Positions 51,895 to 64,000 of a stretch of DNA of 64,000 nt are shown one piece after another; within the stretch, counting starts at the first letter, position 1; every line of letters starts with the position of its first letter. The notes beneath the pieces are model-generated. The model did not search any database. It was not told the origin of the DNA and saw only the letters and a program-made list of their open reading frames with translations. The DNA lies in NCBI RefSeq assembly GCF_040115645.1, contig NC_089545.1:1550001-1614000 (forward strand), given 5' to 3'. A program made the translations under genes and the position numbers. This DNA is from Euwallacea fornicatus. Its lineage: Eukaryota; Arthropoda; Insecta; Coleoptera; Curculionidae.

Positions 51895-52934
51895 TTCCAC
51901 TAATGGAATTCACATTTAACTCCACTGCGTAGCTGCGTGTCGCTGCGTTTTACTTATAAAATAAAGCTCTCAATAAGCTCTACAAAATTACTAAATATTG
52001 TAATATACTCGTGTTATGTAAGGTTTAGTTTGGTTTAAATTCCTGGAGACAGGCGGAAATACCGATGGTTGCAAAGACACCGAATTTCAAGGATCCAGTC
52101 CATAGTGTTTTTATGGAGAACATAGCTGCCCACATTTCCTTCTGAACTCACCAATAATTTTCAAAAATACCACGTTCTTGGATTAATTGGAATTAGCCTC
52201 TGCGAATTATCTGCCAAAATTTGCTTGTTATTACTAAAATGGAGAAAAACCGGTTAAAATTTCGTGAGGTTTCTACAATTAATTCTTGACTTTTTTCTAT
52301 CTATAATCAGGCCTTGCCTGCACTAAAAAGGACTAAAAGAAGATTAAAATTGCTGAATGTACGCTAAGTCCTATGGGTATAAGGGATCTATCAGGCGTGT
52401 CAGTTAAATTTAGATTTCGCGTTGTTTGCCAGGAAAAACCTCCATTACATTTACCTCCTTGAAGGTTTAAAAATACAAATAAAAAAAAACTTATTCTCGC
52501 TGAGAAGCGAAACTATTTTCACATTTTTTAGCAGTCTGGAAGTATTAGATCCAGTTAAACGGCAAAGCAAGACCAATGCCAACACTTGTTGATCTAAATT
52601 TAACAACAGTACAACTGACAATTATATATTAGTGTTAATTGGTCAGCTAGATAAGCAAACGACAGCGTTTTTATTACTTAACTCCACAACATTTCCTAGA
52701 CTTACACAACTTTTCATGGTCTCCAGAGGTGCAGATTCGTAGTTAAGTTTAGTCAGTTTCATCAGAAGTTTGGATTTGTCTAACCTATTGACTCAGTGTT
52801 GTGCAATGTGGGTGAAATGCAAATTTTTATCTGTGCACTTCGTTTAAATCCACATGACATTACTTCCTAGTGTACAGTCGATAGTTCAATGAAATCACGG
52901 GTTGTATCCAGAAGATTCAAAAGAATCTTAAGAA
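51895..52934. other. Spacer between transporter copies B and C
   Basis: It contains the copy B polyadenylation signal (51960-51965) and the presumed promoter and 5' UTR of copy C. No further exon is seen. Confidence 0.5.
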
Positions 52935-55900
52935 ATGACTGCTGCTGAAGTAACTCAGCAAGAATCAGGTAGGTTGCAAGTGCTTTTATCGCCTGTATTA
53001 GTGTTGGTGATAGTGTGATGCAAGAATGCTCTCAACGTTTTTACCTCCAAGGGAAAGTCCATAGATAGAGGTGCGCCTTATTTTCCCTTGGGCAGAGGCC
53101 GGATCTCGTTGTTGCCATACAATGATGACGCCTACGTCTAGTTATTACGTTTTTCAATTACCGTTCAGTGATATTAAGGGAATGGACCGCCCTAATGTAC
53201 AAATAATTCACCTATTTAAAAAACTTTTCCGTATATTCAAAAAATAATTTAAAAAAATATATTTTTTTTTAATTCTTCGACGTCCTGTAATTCGGGAGTG
53301 AATCGATTACTCCTATACGTCCCTGGGAACTTTTTCCCTTATTCGGTCCCAAAGATTGCTCTTTAAAAATTTGGAACCAATATCTCAAGCAGTTTTACGA
53401 AAATCGATAACGTTTCCTTTTTTTGCCTCTCTCTGTTTCGTCGAGATCGATATCGTTTTTTCGGCAAGTGCCGAGGGAATTAATGCGACCATTTTAAAGC
53501 CTTACTTCGGCGTATGGGTTTAAGTAATCTCGGAACCGCTCTGTATTACTCACTACGTATCTAATAACTTTCGAGATATTTCATAAAATCTGAATGCCTG
53601 GCAACAATGCGAAATGATTTGTTACTTACATGAACAAAATCTCATCAAATTCTAACAAATTATTTATCGCATTCGGGCTCGTTACTGCTGCCACTCCATA
53701 CATCCGCCACACGTAAACTTTGGACTTTCAGACGATATACGAAACTATTAACAATCCGCTAGCTGACTCCAGCTGAAATCTCAATTAGATAATTATGTTA
53801 AAATTGCCGTTAATGGCAAATACTAATAGCAATATCATTGGTATACGCTACACTAACATGTAACCTACATAAATATGAAATTGGTTCGAATCGTGTTATT
53901 GACATTCAAACATCAGTTCAAGTTATCAGAATCATTGGCGATAAATTTCATTCGCGGTTGAACAGAAATTTAATGAATGCACATATTTCACGTCATAATG
54001 CTTGTCTGCAATTATTGCTTATAAGCAACTCACATGATTTAAGTAACGATACAGTGATTTTCATGTGGTCAAGTGATGGAGCATGGCGAAGAGGAGGCGC
54101 TGTACAAAGGTCGTATGTCTTAGTTTATTACAGTGTCCACCGAGAAAAAAAAATCTGTAAAATAATAATTAAAAAGGCATAAAAGCCAAGTAGTCCATAA
54201 ACTTTCCCCCTTGGAATAAATATTTTATGTGCATATTCTATACATACAGGGTGTAACATACATATCATCGTGGAAATATTTCGGAGAGCGAGAATCCTTT
54301 CATCAAAATTATAAAAAGATCCACGGTCAAAAACGCAACAACCTTCGACACACAGGGTTGCCGCGTTTAAATTTGTCTCTCATGTTTTCCGATTTTCTCA
54401 CGCATGTCTTGAGTGAAATTTTTGAAAATGCGAAGCGTCAAAAATGAAAACAAAATCATTAAAAGGCCTGACACTCGGCCATGGCATCCCGGATTACAGA
54501 CCGGAATGTGTAAAATGAACTTACTCAACTTGCGCTACTTTTTCAAATTTTACGAAAACGGTGAGAGATACGAAAGTACTGGGACTGACCGAAAAGCTAA
54601 AGAATCGAAGAAGGAATTTTTCAAAAAAAAAAAGATGCAGAACATAAAATGGTCATGACATCAAAAAACGCAACACCCTGTAAATGGCTATCGACGATTT
54701 TGACATTTTACTGTAGAGAGCATGAAGAAAATAGGTGCAGGAAATTTTCTAAAACTTAACCCTAGACCCACGTGAGAAAACGCAAAATACGAGGAAAAAG
54801 TGTGAAACTTTGCCACCGTGTATATCGAAATCGGTGCGTTGGTGGCCATGGATCTGTTAGCATTTTGTTATAAATTTGCAGAGTACTACCGCCCCTTAAA
54901 ATGTTATCTTAACAGCATCTTACACCCTGCATACTACGTAAATTATCACACAGGGTGGTTCGCAATAGAATGTCAAAAATTCAGAGGGTCAAGCTATGCA
55001 CAACTTCAAAAGAAAAAAGTTCACATGGACATGAGATTATAAACTTTTTTTCAGCTTTCCCCAATAAAGCCGTTACGGCATTAAATATTTTAATGAAAAT
55101 TGGGCGGCGCGAAACAGGTGTGGGGAGACATCTTTTGAAGAAAAAAAAAAAGTTTTTAATTTCATCAGTGGCGTTCCCCTTGATGTCGCCGTTAACGTTT
55201 TAAGCGAAAAATACGTGTTTTTTTGGTAAAAATAATTTTCTGAGTGCTCCATATGTGTGTGACGAAAAAGGTCTCTCGAATATTTCTCATGGCGCTCATA
55301 GTTTTCGTGGAAAAGAAACATTATTCTCAAGCTAATTTGAAAACTAAAAGATTAACTTAGTACATTACCTTGCTATTGGAAGAATAATTAAATGAGGCGT
55401 TGAAAGTGCCCTCCAACTGCAAGAATGCGTGCCTCGGCCCGTTTTCGCATATTGTCTATGAAAAATCCCTAGTGGGTTTTTATTGTCTTCAACGAAAAAG
55501 CTCTACGATTTCTCGGTTACACGTTAAAAAACGGTTAATGTTAGGAAAAATGTTCAAAAGATTTTTTTTCACAGAAATATGGAGCGTTGGGAATTTTTTT
55601 TCACCAGTGACGTACTATATTTTTCGTTTAAAATGTGCAGGCTCAATTCAATGGGGGTGATACAGGTAAAATAAAAACGTTGCGTTTCCTTTAAAAAGAT
55701 GTATCTCTACACCTACTTTACGTTCCCCAATTTCCATAAAAATGTTTAATGCCGAAACGGACTGATTAGGAAAAAACTTTTTATCGCCCGACATTTCAGT
55801 CGGGAAGCGAAAACGGACCCATATTCATATAAACTTTTTTCCTAAAAATCATCCACAGATTCATCCGCGAATTTCTAACATACTATTATAAAACACTCTG

Positions 55901-58900
55901 TAAAAAATAATTTAAAAAATTTAGCACCTGAAGAAGCTGCAGACTTCGAAAGGGCCATTGTGGCAGCTAAATGGGGAAAGTTCCACCTGTTGGTTTATGC
56001 GATATCTATCACCTCAGGATGGTCGTCAATGTTCGAAACCACCACCATGTCCTACGTATTTCCAGCAGCAGAATGTGACTTGCATCTAAACTTAGAAGAT
56101 AAAGGATTGCTCAATGCGGTTACTTACACAGGTAAACAATGCTCAAGACATGGAAATTTATTAAGTTCACATTTATGCAGGTATGATCTCTACCGGATTT
56201 TTATGGGGCTACTTAAGTGACACTTTCGGCAGGAAAAAGCTTTTAATAGCAGGATATTGTTTTGATGCCTTATTTGTGTTATTATCTTCCTCTTCGCAAA
56301 GCTTCACCATGCTCATGGTATCTAAGTTTTTTGGCGGATTTATGTGAGTACCTGATTTGAAAAAAGCAATTACGTAATGTAGAAGTATTCCAGAATTAAC
56401 GGCCCGTTTTCTGCAATTACAACCTATATTTCAGAGCTACATTGCAGCAAACAGAGAGGCAAAGCCCAATTCGTATTAGGTATTATCTACAGTGCTGGCA
56501 ATTTTGTGTTGCCTTTTCTGGCTATTTATATTTTGCCTTTAAATTTCAATGAGGAATTAGGGCAAGGCTTTGGTAAGTTCTTCCACTACTAACATCGTCT
56601 GATTCTTGATTCATTGATTCTTGTTTTCCAATAACTTTGCAGTAATTCATTCTTGGAATTTATACCTTTTCATCTGCGCCTTTATACCATTAATAAGCGC
56701 AATTGCTTTCCTATTCCTTCCGGAAAGTCCTAAATTCTTAATGACCACTGGAAATAACGAAAAGGCCCTTCGAGTTTTCCAAAAGATATACTCCATGAAT
56801 ACCGGCAACCCCCCTGATATTTATCCAGTAAGTCCATTGTCTCGTGCCTATTGAGTTACAAATTACACACTTCTGCCTGTTCCAGATTAAAGTGCTCATT
56901 AACGAAATAGAGCTTAATCATGGAAAAGAGAGTGGAAAGATTACTGCTAATCGAACTAAAGGAAAGACCTTTTTGGAAGGTTGGAAGCAAGTGAAGCCCC
57001 TGTTTCACTCCCCTCATCTTAAAAATATTGTACTAGTTTGCATAATTCAGTGTTTTACCATGAATTGGTGAGTATAAAATCTGTTTGGTTCTTTGAGGTT
57101 CGAAACAAAGTTCAATTGTACTGTAGCCGCCTATATTCTGGAGGGACTTTTCAAATTGAACCTGGTCATGCTGAGGTCATCGCCGTTTTTGTACCAAATT
57201 TATATTGACTTTTCTCCAAGAGGAGAGTCACCAAATGATTTTTTTCACAGAAACGATGAACTTCATGTCTTAAATTCGTACTAATATGTCAACGTTCTAA
57301 TCGAGGACACATTAAGGACGATTCAAAATTTTTTTTGAATTCACAGTTGTCCACAATTTCTACGTTATAATCTGACCTCCAGATTTTTTCAAATTTATGT
57401 GCTCCCATATTATTTTTCATATGTTCCAAAAATGGCGACACCAATGGAAAACCAGATGACGATACAGCCACGTTCGCCTTACTGAGTCGCTCTAGAGGCT
57501 TAATTCTAATGGTGACCTCAAGGAGCTGAACTTTCCACTTCTGTTAAATACCATCATAGTCATATATTAATTGGAATGAATCATGCAGATACATTAACAA
57601 TTTCCCTTGAAAGAAATTAATTTTTAATTACTCGAATTAAAAGGTCTTTAAAATGCTTCACCCAGCTGGCAGCGTTAGATTCGCTTTATTTTCTGGGCTA
57701 AACGCAAAAAAAAACACATGAATTCCTACTAGCACAATCTTCTATTACTGTTTTAGTTTAAATACTCTTCGTTTGTGGCTGCCCCAATTGTTCCAAGCCA
57801 TAAATGATTACGAACAAAAGCACAATAATAGTGCTGCCCTTTGTGATGCATTGGCTGTCTTCAAGCCTAACAAAACTGTTGTAGTTGAATCCAAAGAATG
57901 TTCTGTGGTGAGTTTCATTTAACAGTAATTATGAGTATTAATAAATAAAAGACTGTGTAAAGTGTAAAAGAAAGCTAATTATTAATAAGTAAAAGATTGT
58001 GAGGTTTGGTACTCAGCACGTGATAGGAACTGACTCCCCAACCACATGTGCAACCTGTACTTAAATGGTTGTATAGAATCAGAGGATTTTTAGTAAATTA
58101 TTTAAACATGAGCAAATGTAGTGTTAAACCAGTTGGAGGTTGCTTGAGTTTTTCAGGTCTAAACAATCTCAAATTATTCGAATATCGTGTTTTCATCTTG
58201 TGGGTTTCCTCAAAAATCCCTCATTATGAAAAAGACAAATGCCCAAGTTACATAGATATTCGCAAAAACTCCTAATCATTCCGAACTATCCTGATTATAC
58301 CAAAATTTGGAAACTGAGTTAGCTGCTTATTAAAAATGTATTCCAAACTTGTGCTGAGTTTGACCAGGATTACCTTCTAAGCACAATAGTTCTAGCAACA
58401 GGGTGAATACTTGACCCCATCTTGATCCAATTTTACTCGAAATAATGATTCGAAATATTATATTCGTTATTAATGTTGTTGGTGGTTTAGAGGTAATTTT
58501 GTTTAGAACACCAACAATTATTCCGTTTACATCAATTCCATGATTGTCTCCGCCGTCACCATTGTGGCCTATGTTATAGCTGGGGGTATCATCAATAAGA
58601 CGGGAAAAAGAAATTTGTACGGTGAGTAATTGTACTTTTCTGTATTGATATACTGAAGATGTGGATGTGCCCGAAAAATCCTGGTAAAATATCCAAAAAT
58701 CGCTGATTAGGTGTATTTTTCTAGTAAGTCTGAGCACGGGCTGTGGGTTAAGTGCTCTGGTACTGTACTTATCAAGAAACACCATTATGACGCTCACTTT
58801 GGCATCATTGTTCATAGCTACGGGGAGTGTGATGATCAACACCTTGTTGGCTATAATAGTTGACATGTTCCCTACCACTCTAAGGTAAGCAAGTTTTTGA

Positions 58901-59325
58901 AAAGGTTTCATGTCCAAAACTCTGATTTTGAGGCGCCTTAAATTGTATAATTCACGTCAAAATACGAACAGAATTGCACAAAATGCAGTATTTTACTAAA
59001 TTTAAACAATAAGCCGCCAAATGTAGGAGGCCGCCTTACAGATTCACGTCACGTCGTCATTTTCAATATATTTTATTTTCTCAGGACTATGACAGTTTCA
59101 TTAGCTATGATGAGCGGCAGATCGGGAGCTGTGATAGGCAATGCTTTATATCCGATGTTGCTGAAAACAGGATGTGCTGCGCCATTTGTGTACAATGGAA
59201 TTTTAAGTTTAAGTAAAGTTGCCTAAATTCATCAATTTTGCAACGAAAAGAAAAATTTCCATTTTTTAGGTTGTGCTCTCCTAGGTATTCTTTTACCAAA
59301 GCTGGAATCAACTTCATTAACGTAG
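52935..59325 (+). CDS. SV2-like MFS transporter, copy C
   Basis: Third paralogue, 519 aa. Eleven exons: 52935-52968, 55925-56131, 56181-56343, 56394-56572, 56643-56827, 56886-57067, 57757-57907, 58507-58621, 58725-58884, 59085-59212, 59270-59325 (stop TAG). The first exon is only 34 nt (MTAAEVTQQES) and is separated from the rest by a 2,956-bp intron full of repeats, so the exact start is the weakest point. Signatures: ADFERAI and KWGKFHLL at helix 1, DTFGRKK in loop 2-3, LPESPKFL after helix 6, LRLWLPQLF, and FPTTLRTM near the end. The extracellular-type loop has two N-glycosylation motifs (NNS, NKT) and Cys residues. Splice phases match copy B at every junction. Confidence 0.9.
52969..55924. 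other. Repeat-rich first intron of copy C
   Basis: No coding exon. Most of its right half is the ACCCTGTA family copy (54240-54930), followed by AT-rich DNA with homopolymer runs. Confidence 0.6.
54240..54930 (+). repeat. ACCCTGTA repeat family, fullest copy
   Basis: Its ends are ACAGGGTGTAAC near 54247 and TTACACCCTGCA near 54920, an imperfect inverted pair. Inside, CACAGGGTTGCCGCGTTT (near 54351) runs inverted to the block that starts CACCCTGTAAATGGCTATCG at 54673, so the element has internal inverted symmetry. The second half matches 27444-27700 block by block. No transposase is encoded. Confidence 0.65.
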
Positions 59326-60612
59326 TACTACCTAAGCAAGAGATTTGTAATAAGCTTTAAAAAAATATGAACAAATTGCACCATTTCATCAAGAAATATT
59401 AAATCCCTAATCTTCTGTGTGAGCAATGAAGTCACATGTTCGCATGATGTTTATATCACGAAAATCGAGGAAATTTTGAACGTGATTTCTAATTCCAATA
59501 CACACACCAACTAATAATGCGTTTCTTTAAAAATATGAATCCTAGACACCTTTATGCGTCCCAAGTTTCAAACAAACAGTAACAGCAAAATTAATATAAA
59601 GAGTAAATATTCTTTTTCGACAAATTTACTTATGGATCGGTTGATGATAATATATTACACAAGTTAAAGTCAAATTTATAAAATGCTGTTAACTCTTCGA
59701 GATACCAAAACAAATATTCAGCAACAATGATCTGAGACAATAAATGCTTTAAAATCAACTTTTTTTTTCTTCAAATTGAACATAAATACCAACAAAATAA
59801 GGCAGATAATTCAACGGAGTCAACGTGTGGAATAAAAATATTTAAAAAAACTTAGCCATTTTTAGACAATTCGACTGAAAAATCATTCCTTTAGGTACGA
59901 GACCGGGCTCGTTCAGTAGAGGCCCTATGAGGGGGCGAGATGGGGCGACGGCCGAGAGCGGTAGTCTTTCCTGGTCGGGGTTTCATTTTTGGGGATAGGG
60001 ATTAAAAATTTCGTCCAGGGCGCCAGAATCGCTAAACCCAATCCTGCGCCTATTCCTTCAGTACCCTTTTTGTAACTAAAAAAATTGTATTTTGTATCGG
60101 CCTTTGATTTATCTTTTAGAACCATTAAAGCTTCCATACAAAAAGTTGGAAAACACAGGACAGAAATGAACATAAAATAAATAAGTCACAAAATTAAAAT
60201 TTACAAGCACACTGCAGTCACGACAAAACGTGCATATGGACCAGACTTTACACAAAGAATTTTCTTCACTCTTTTGATATAATGCCATCTTCTTAGTGGT
60301 CATTTCGTAATACTATTTCACTCCTTCCATTGGCCCTCTCTACGATCTCATCAATTCAACTGGTCCGTTACCACAATGATGACCTCTAATGTCATGTCAG
60401 GCACGATAATTTTGAAAACTTAGCAAAATTGCTTATAAGTCAAAGACTTACTAATATTTATAACCGACAGTATTAATCTTGTAACAAAGGTGGTAAAACA
60501 AATTTACACAAGAATATTTCTGTCATGTTTGCCAGTATAAGCGGCAATAAATTCGCCACTGGATTGCGGCCATGGTACATGATGCTGCTTTCGGAGCTTA
60601 TGAGTGGTGAGG
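59326..60612. other. Spacer between transporter copies C and D
   Basis: It contains a likely AATAAA for copy C (59739-59744), a CTAAGGCCGGC-type repeat (59905-60060) and the upstream region of copy D. No exon is seen. Confidence 0.5.
59905..60060 (+). repeat. CTAAGGCCGGC repeat fragment, copy 3 (diverged)
   Basis: GGGGCGAGATGGGGCGACGG leads into AAAATTTCGTCCAGGGCGCC and AGAATCGCTAAACCCAATCC. The order is the same as in the copies at 21000 and 45770, but the core has decayed. Confidence 0.45.
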
Positions 60613-62821
60613 ATGGCAGTCAACGTGCAAATTGATAAGAGTAAGTTCTTGTTTACATCGTTAGTAGAATGACCTATCAGCTCTACCTCTACTTACATAT
60701 TGGTGTTGCATAGCATTCGTGTTTAAAGTTAGTAACAAAATTAATTGAAAAACCTTTTCTCGTTCTCACAAACTCCAAATTTGCGTTTCAGCATACAAAG
60801 GTCCAGCGGAGTTCCAACCTGCCATAGCCGCCACTAAATATGGAACCTTCAACATCTTGATTTTGCTAGTATGCATCCCCAGTGCTTGGAGTATTCAGTT
60901 TGAATCTACGTTGACCTCCTACATCATTCCAGCTGCAGCATGCGATCTTGGACTCACCCCAACTCAAAAAGGCCTGCTTAACTCCATGACGTTTTTTGGT
61001 AAATTTGTCGCTTTGCTACAGAATTAACCAATTAAGCTTGAATATGTTTAGGAATGGTGTCAACAGGATTCATCAGTGGATTCATGTTAGACACCTTAGG
61101 AAGAAAGAAGATTTTATGGGTTGGATTTTTGTTAGAAACTGCCTTTACTCTTGGCAGCTGCTTCTCCATTAGTGTCTCTATGTTATCGGTGTTTAAATTC
61201 CTTGGAGGGACCATGCAAGTGTATAAAAGCTTCTTTAGGTAAAACATTAATGATGATTACCCACAGGACGGGAGGCTTATATGTGGCACTAACCGCATAT
61301 ATACTGGAGTTCCACGCTACGGAATATAGAGGCAAAGTTCAAATGATATATGGAATGACATTCTCTATCGCAAACTGCATAATGCCTTTGGTATCCTCAG
61401 TTATTTTACCATTAAATTTTGACTATTCACTGGGCTTTATGAGTAAGAATTCACTAAAAAGGTAATACTATATTTACTCTACAAACCACATTCATAGATT
61501 TCCGGCCATGGAACCTACTGATGCTCATAAGCACTGTGAATCCGCTGATATCATTCATCGTATTCTACTTTCTCCCTGAAACTCCCAAATTCTTAATGTC
61601 CATCGGTAAAAACGAAGAAGCTTTGGATGTACTGAGATACGTTTATAAACTGAATACCCGAGATCTAAAAGAAAATTATCCTGTAGGTACCTGATCCTTA
61701 ACAAACTCCTTTTAATCGTTTATTTTGTTTAGATAACGTCACTTATAGAAGAGGTCAACTTGGAAGAGGCTGCAGCAAATAAAAAATCCTGGAAAGAATA
61801 CTTCTATATGGGGTGGCAGCAAGTCACACCCCTATTCAGCAAACAGTACAGGTTCAAAGTATTGCTTGTCTGTTTGATACATGGTCTATTTTTAATGGGG
61901 TAATTATTATAACTTTATGTATGTAATTGTTGCGTCACAAGACGATAACACAGGTACCGTTATTTCTAGAATAAACAGTCTTCGCTTATATCTTCCTCAA
62001 ATATTCCAGGCCTCTCACGATTATGAGGTGACCCATAATGGTGAGACCCCGGATCTTTGCAATATTCTGGAAGTCACTGAGAATTTTTCGAGATCAAACG
62101 ATGAAGATACTTGTTCTGTGGCAAGTCACACTTCACGATACTCGAAATAGATACCGAGGGTAGAAATAATTTGCCCACTTTCAGAATTTGGAAAACAGCT
62201 TCAACGTCTACTTGAACTCAACGTTAGTCTCACTGGTAACAATCCTGGGATATGCTATGGCTGGAACTTTAATAAATTTGTTCGGAAGCAAGCGATTATT
62301 AGGTACCAACCCATACAAAAGTTTTTAATATATTCGTAGAAAAATGTGCGTTTCCTCTTTAAGTCATTCTATGTGGATCCGGTTGCTTAACCGGAATTGG
62401 CCTAATTTGGTCAACCAACACCGCCACCACGCTAACTCTAAGTTCGCTTTATCTAACAGCTTTAGGAGTGGGCTTTGATATCTTTATGATCATGCTAGTT
62501 GTTATATTTCCAACCACCCTAAGGTATATTAAAGGTAAGAAAACGCATAATAGGAAAATAACTCCTATAATTTTAGGGCCATGGCCATATCGTTTGCATT
62601 ATTCTTTGGTAGATTTCTTACTATTTTTGGAAATATGTTAATGCCAGCGTTGGTGAATGAGGGGTGCGCACCACCATTTTTGTTTCTCGCAGGTGTAGCT
62701 GCAGGTAAGATTCTCAATCCATATATTCGGGATAAATGATTTAAACTTATTACTTATCTTTGCAGTAACCGTAATTTCCAGCTTACTTATTAAAACAACT
62801 GGCAAAGAAGATATGAAGTGA
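60613..62821 (+). CDS. SV2-like MFS transporter, copy D
   Basis: Fourth paralogue and the most compact (2.2 kb), 512 aa. Eleven exons: 60613-60640, 60792-60998, 61052-61214, 61267-61442, 61498-61682, 61733-61899, 61970-62120, 62185-62302, 62364-62523, 62577-62704, 62766-62821 (stop TGA). The start exon is short (MAVNVQIDK). Signatures: AEFQPAI and KYGTFNIL at helix 1, DTLGRKK in loop 2-3, LPETPKFL after helix 6, LRLYLPQIF, and FPTTLRAMAIS. Introns 3 (61215-61266) and 7 (62121-62184) begin GCAAGT instead of GT. With those donors the exon lengths, 163 and 151 nt, equal those of copies B and C exactly. AATAAA at 62911-62916 is the likely polyadenylation signal. Confidence 0.9.
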
Positions 62822-63628
62822 CATCGCAATACTCAGATCTCTACGTTCCTCTTCTACTGAATGTATAAAAATGAGACTGAATGTGAGTAATATATAATAT
62901 ACATATTACCAATAAAGCCAAGTCCCTATGTATACTTCAGTAGTTGCTTTATAATCAATAAATTATTTCTCAAAAGTCTACTCGTGATTATTTATTAATC
63001 TTTTTTAATGGATATGTACAATGCACTTAAAAAAAATATAGATTATAACAAAAAAAAACAACGTTCTACTTATTTCTCAATGAACAAAGCATCATAACAA
63101 GATTTACTTATACAGAAAACGTGTAAAAAAGAATACAAAAATAGTTGGATCCCCGACTGCTTCAATATAAACATACGTTTCAAAGAATGTAAAAGAGACT
63201 TGTTTAATTTAACTTATGGTAATTTTAGGATTAAACTGTTTTTTTATAGGTCTGTGTTACTAGTCTTTAAAACTTTAATTTGCAGCACTTTGTCTATATT
63301 GTATAGAGTCATCAAAGTTTCTTCGGGTGGTTGCTTTGTCCTAAAATATACAGTTTTGTTTATTCAACGAATTTCGTTCTATTCGACAATGTAAACATTA
63401 TTTCTTCATGTTTATTAACCATCATGTATAATATAAAACAAAAAACCTATCACGATCTCAAAGAATTTACTTACTGCATACACACACTTATCCAACAAAA
63501 ACAAACTAAATAATTTTTTTTTCCACTAAACATGCTTCTATTGGTAATAAGACCTTCTCCCAAAGCCTCATAATTCTCATTAATTCACCACAAACATACC
63601 TACTTAAAAATGCTGCTTATTGAAGCTA
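62822..63628. other. Spacer between copy D and the mitochondrial carrier
   Basis: The two genes converge here. The copy D polyadenylation signal is at 62911-62916. The rest is very AT-rich with no supported exon and probably includes the carrier's 3' UTR. Confidence 0.5.
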
Positions 63629-63987
63629 TTACAACACAGGTTCATCTAAACCCTTATTAGCTAACCTGTTGAAAAACACCTTCCCATATTCAAATGATGA
63701 TATCATAATAGCACATGCTGGAGCTACTTTGATCAGTCGAGGAGTTAATCCTGCGTACAAACCACGCACTCCGTAATGAGAATAAATATCTCTGAATACT
63801 ACCGAAGTAGTTCTGGACTTCTGAGCTATAGGTTTCCCTATATAACATTATTGATTAACTAAATAAATAAATAATTCCACTTTAAAGCAAGTAAACTTTT
63901 ACCTTGCTCATTAAAGAGTTCAGTACCAAACTCAATTTGTTGATGAGTTTTAATTACATCAAAAGGAACTGTGACCATAGCTGCTAT
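63629..63987 (-). CDS. SLC25A40: Mitochondrial carrier SLC25A39/40-like, C-terminal part
   Basis: Mitochondrial inner-membrane carrier; the SLC25A39/40 pair is known for glutathione import (Shawn in flies). Two minus-strand exons are in the window: 63987-63903 and 63837-63629 (stop TAA), joined in phase across a 65-nt intron. The first contains the carrier signature PFDVIKT, and the second GLYAGLTPRLIKVAPACAIM followed by SSFEYGK, the ending typical of SLC25A39/40. The last residues are GLDEPVL. The N-terminal two carrier repeats lie beyond the right edge, so the gene is cut by the window rather than broken. Confidence 0.88.
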
Positions 63988-64000
63988 CTATAAAAATAAC

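Noticed and set aside
58330..58917. 195-codon minus-strand open frame
   Set aside because: It lies antisense over exons 8 and 9 of transporter copy C and has no domain; it is a shadow of the real gene.
1..64000. CRISPR arrays, tRNA or intact rRNA genes, bacterial operons, integrated viruses
   Set aside because: I looked for regular repeats with unique spacers, tRNA box A/B pairs and viral polymerase or capsid motifs, and saw none that hold up.

Overview
The window is about 64 kb of AT-rich nuclear DNA from an insect. A beetle is plausible but not proven. The grounds are a CCHamide neuropeptide gene (an arthropod family), spliced genes whose short introns are mostly 50-60 nt with GT-AG ends, and many degraded interspersed repeats ending in ACAGGGTG or CACCCTGT. 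Nothing looks bacterial or viral: there are no operons, CRISPR arrays, rRNA genes or tRNA genes that I can support. All gene models were built by hand-splicing, joining exons by phase and family similarity.

Layout. (1) 2-82: the last 26 codons of an unidentified plus-strand gene. (2) 83 to about 18,900: gene-poor AT-rich DNA with microsatellites. (3) 19,024-31,332: a CCHamide-1 preprohormone in five coding exons, with a TATA box at 18,907 and a first intron of 11.3 kb. The amidated peptide SCLNYGHACWGGH is split by intron 2. (4) 31,333-33,064: a possible 5S-like fragment, a dead mariner fragment and a 114-bp GA-rich microsatellite. (5) 33,065-38,196, minus strand: a complete secreted animal haem peroxidase, 12 coding exons, 728 aa. 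(6) 39,096-39,371, minus strand: two candidate C-terminal exons of an unidentified gene, perhaps Ig-like. (7) 39,693-40,209, plus strand: a two-exon DUF4485-like gene. (8) 42,117-62,821, plus strand: four head-to-tail paralogues of an SV2-like major facilitator transporter (A 536 aa, B 534 aa, C 519 aa, D 512 aa). (9) 63,629-63,987, minus strand: the last two exons of an SLC25A39/40-type mitochondrial carrier, running off the right edge.

The transporter array is the main structural feature. Copies B, C and D have eleven exons with the same junctions and phases, and six of the exon lengths (163, 185, 151, 160, 128 and 56 nt) are identical. Copy A is the outlier: it has an extra N-terminal exon, a displaced intron in the TM5-6 region, and two fewer introns in its second half. 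Copy D uses two GC-AG introns at positions where its sisters use GT-AG.

Spaces and introns hold a foldback element inside the CCHamide intron, a TIR-flanked element inside peroxidase intron 1, at least four pieces of one repeat family, and four pieces of another that shares a CTAAGGCCGGC core. I saw no wholly new molecular system. The best leads are the transporter array with its intron turnover, the divergent CCHamide-1, and the unexplained minus-strand exons near 39.1-39.4 kb.
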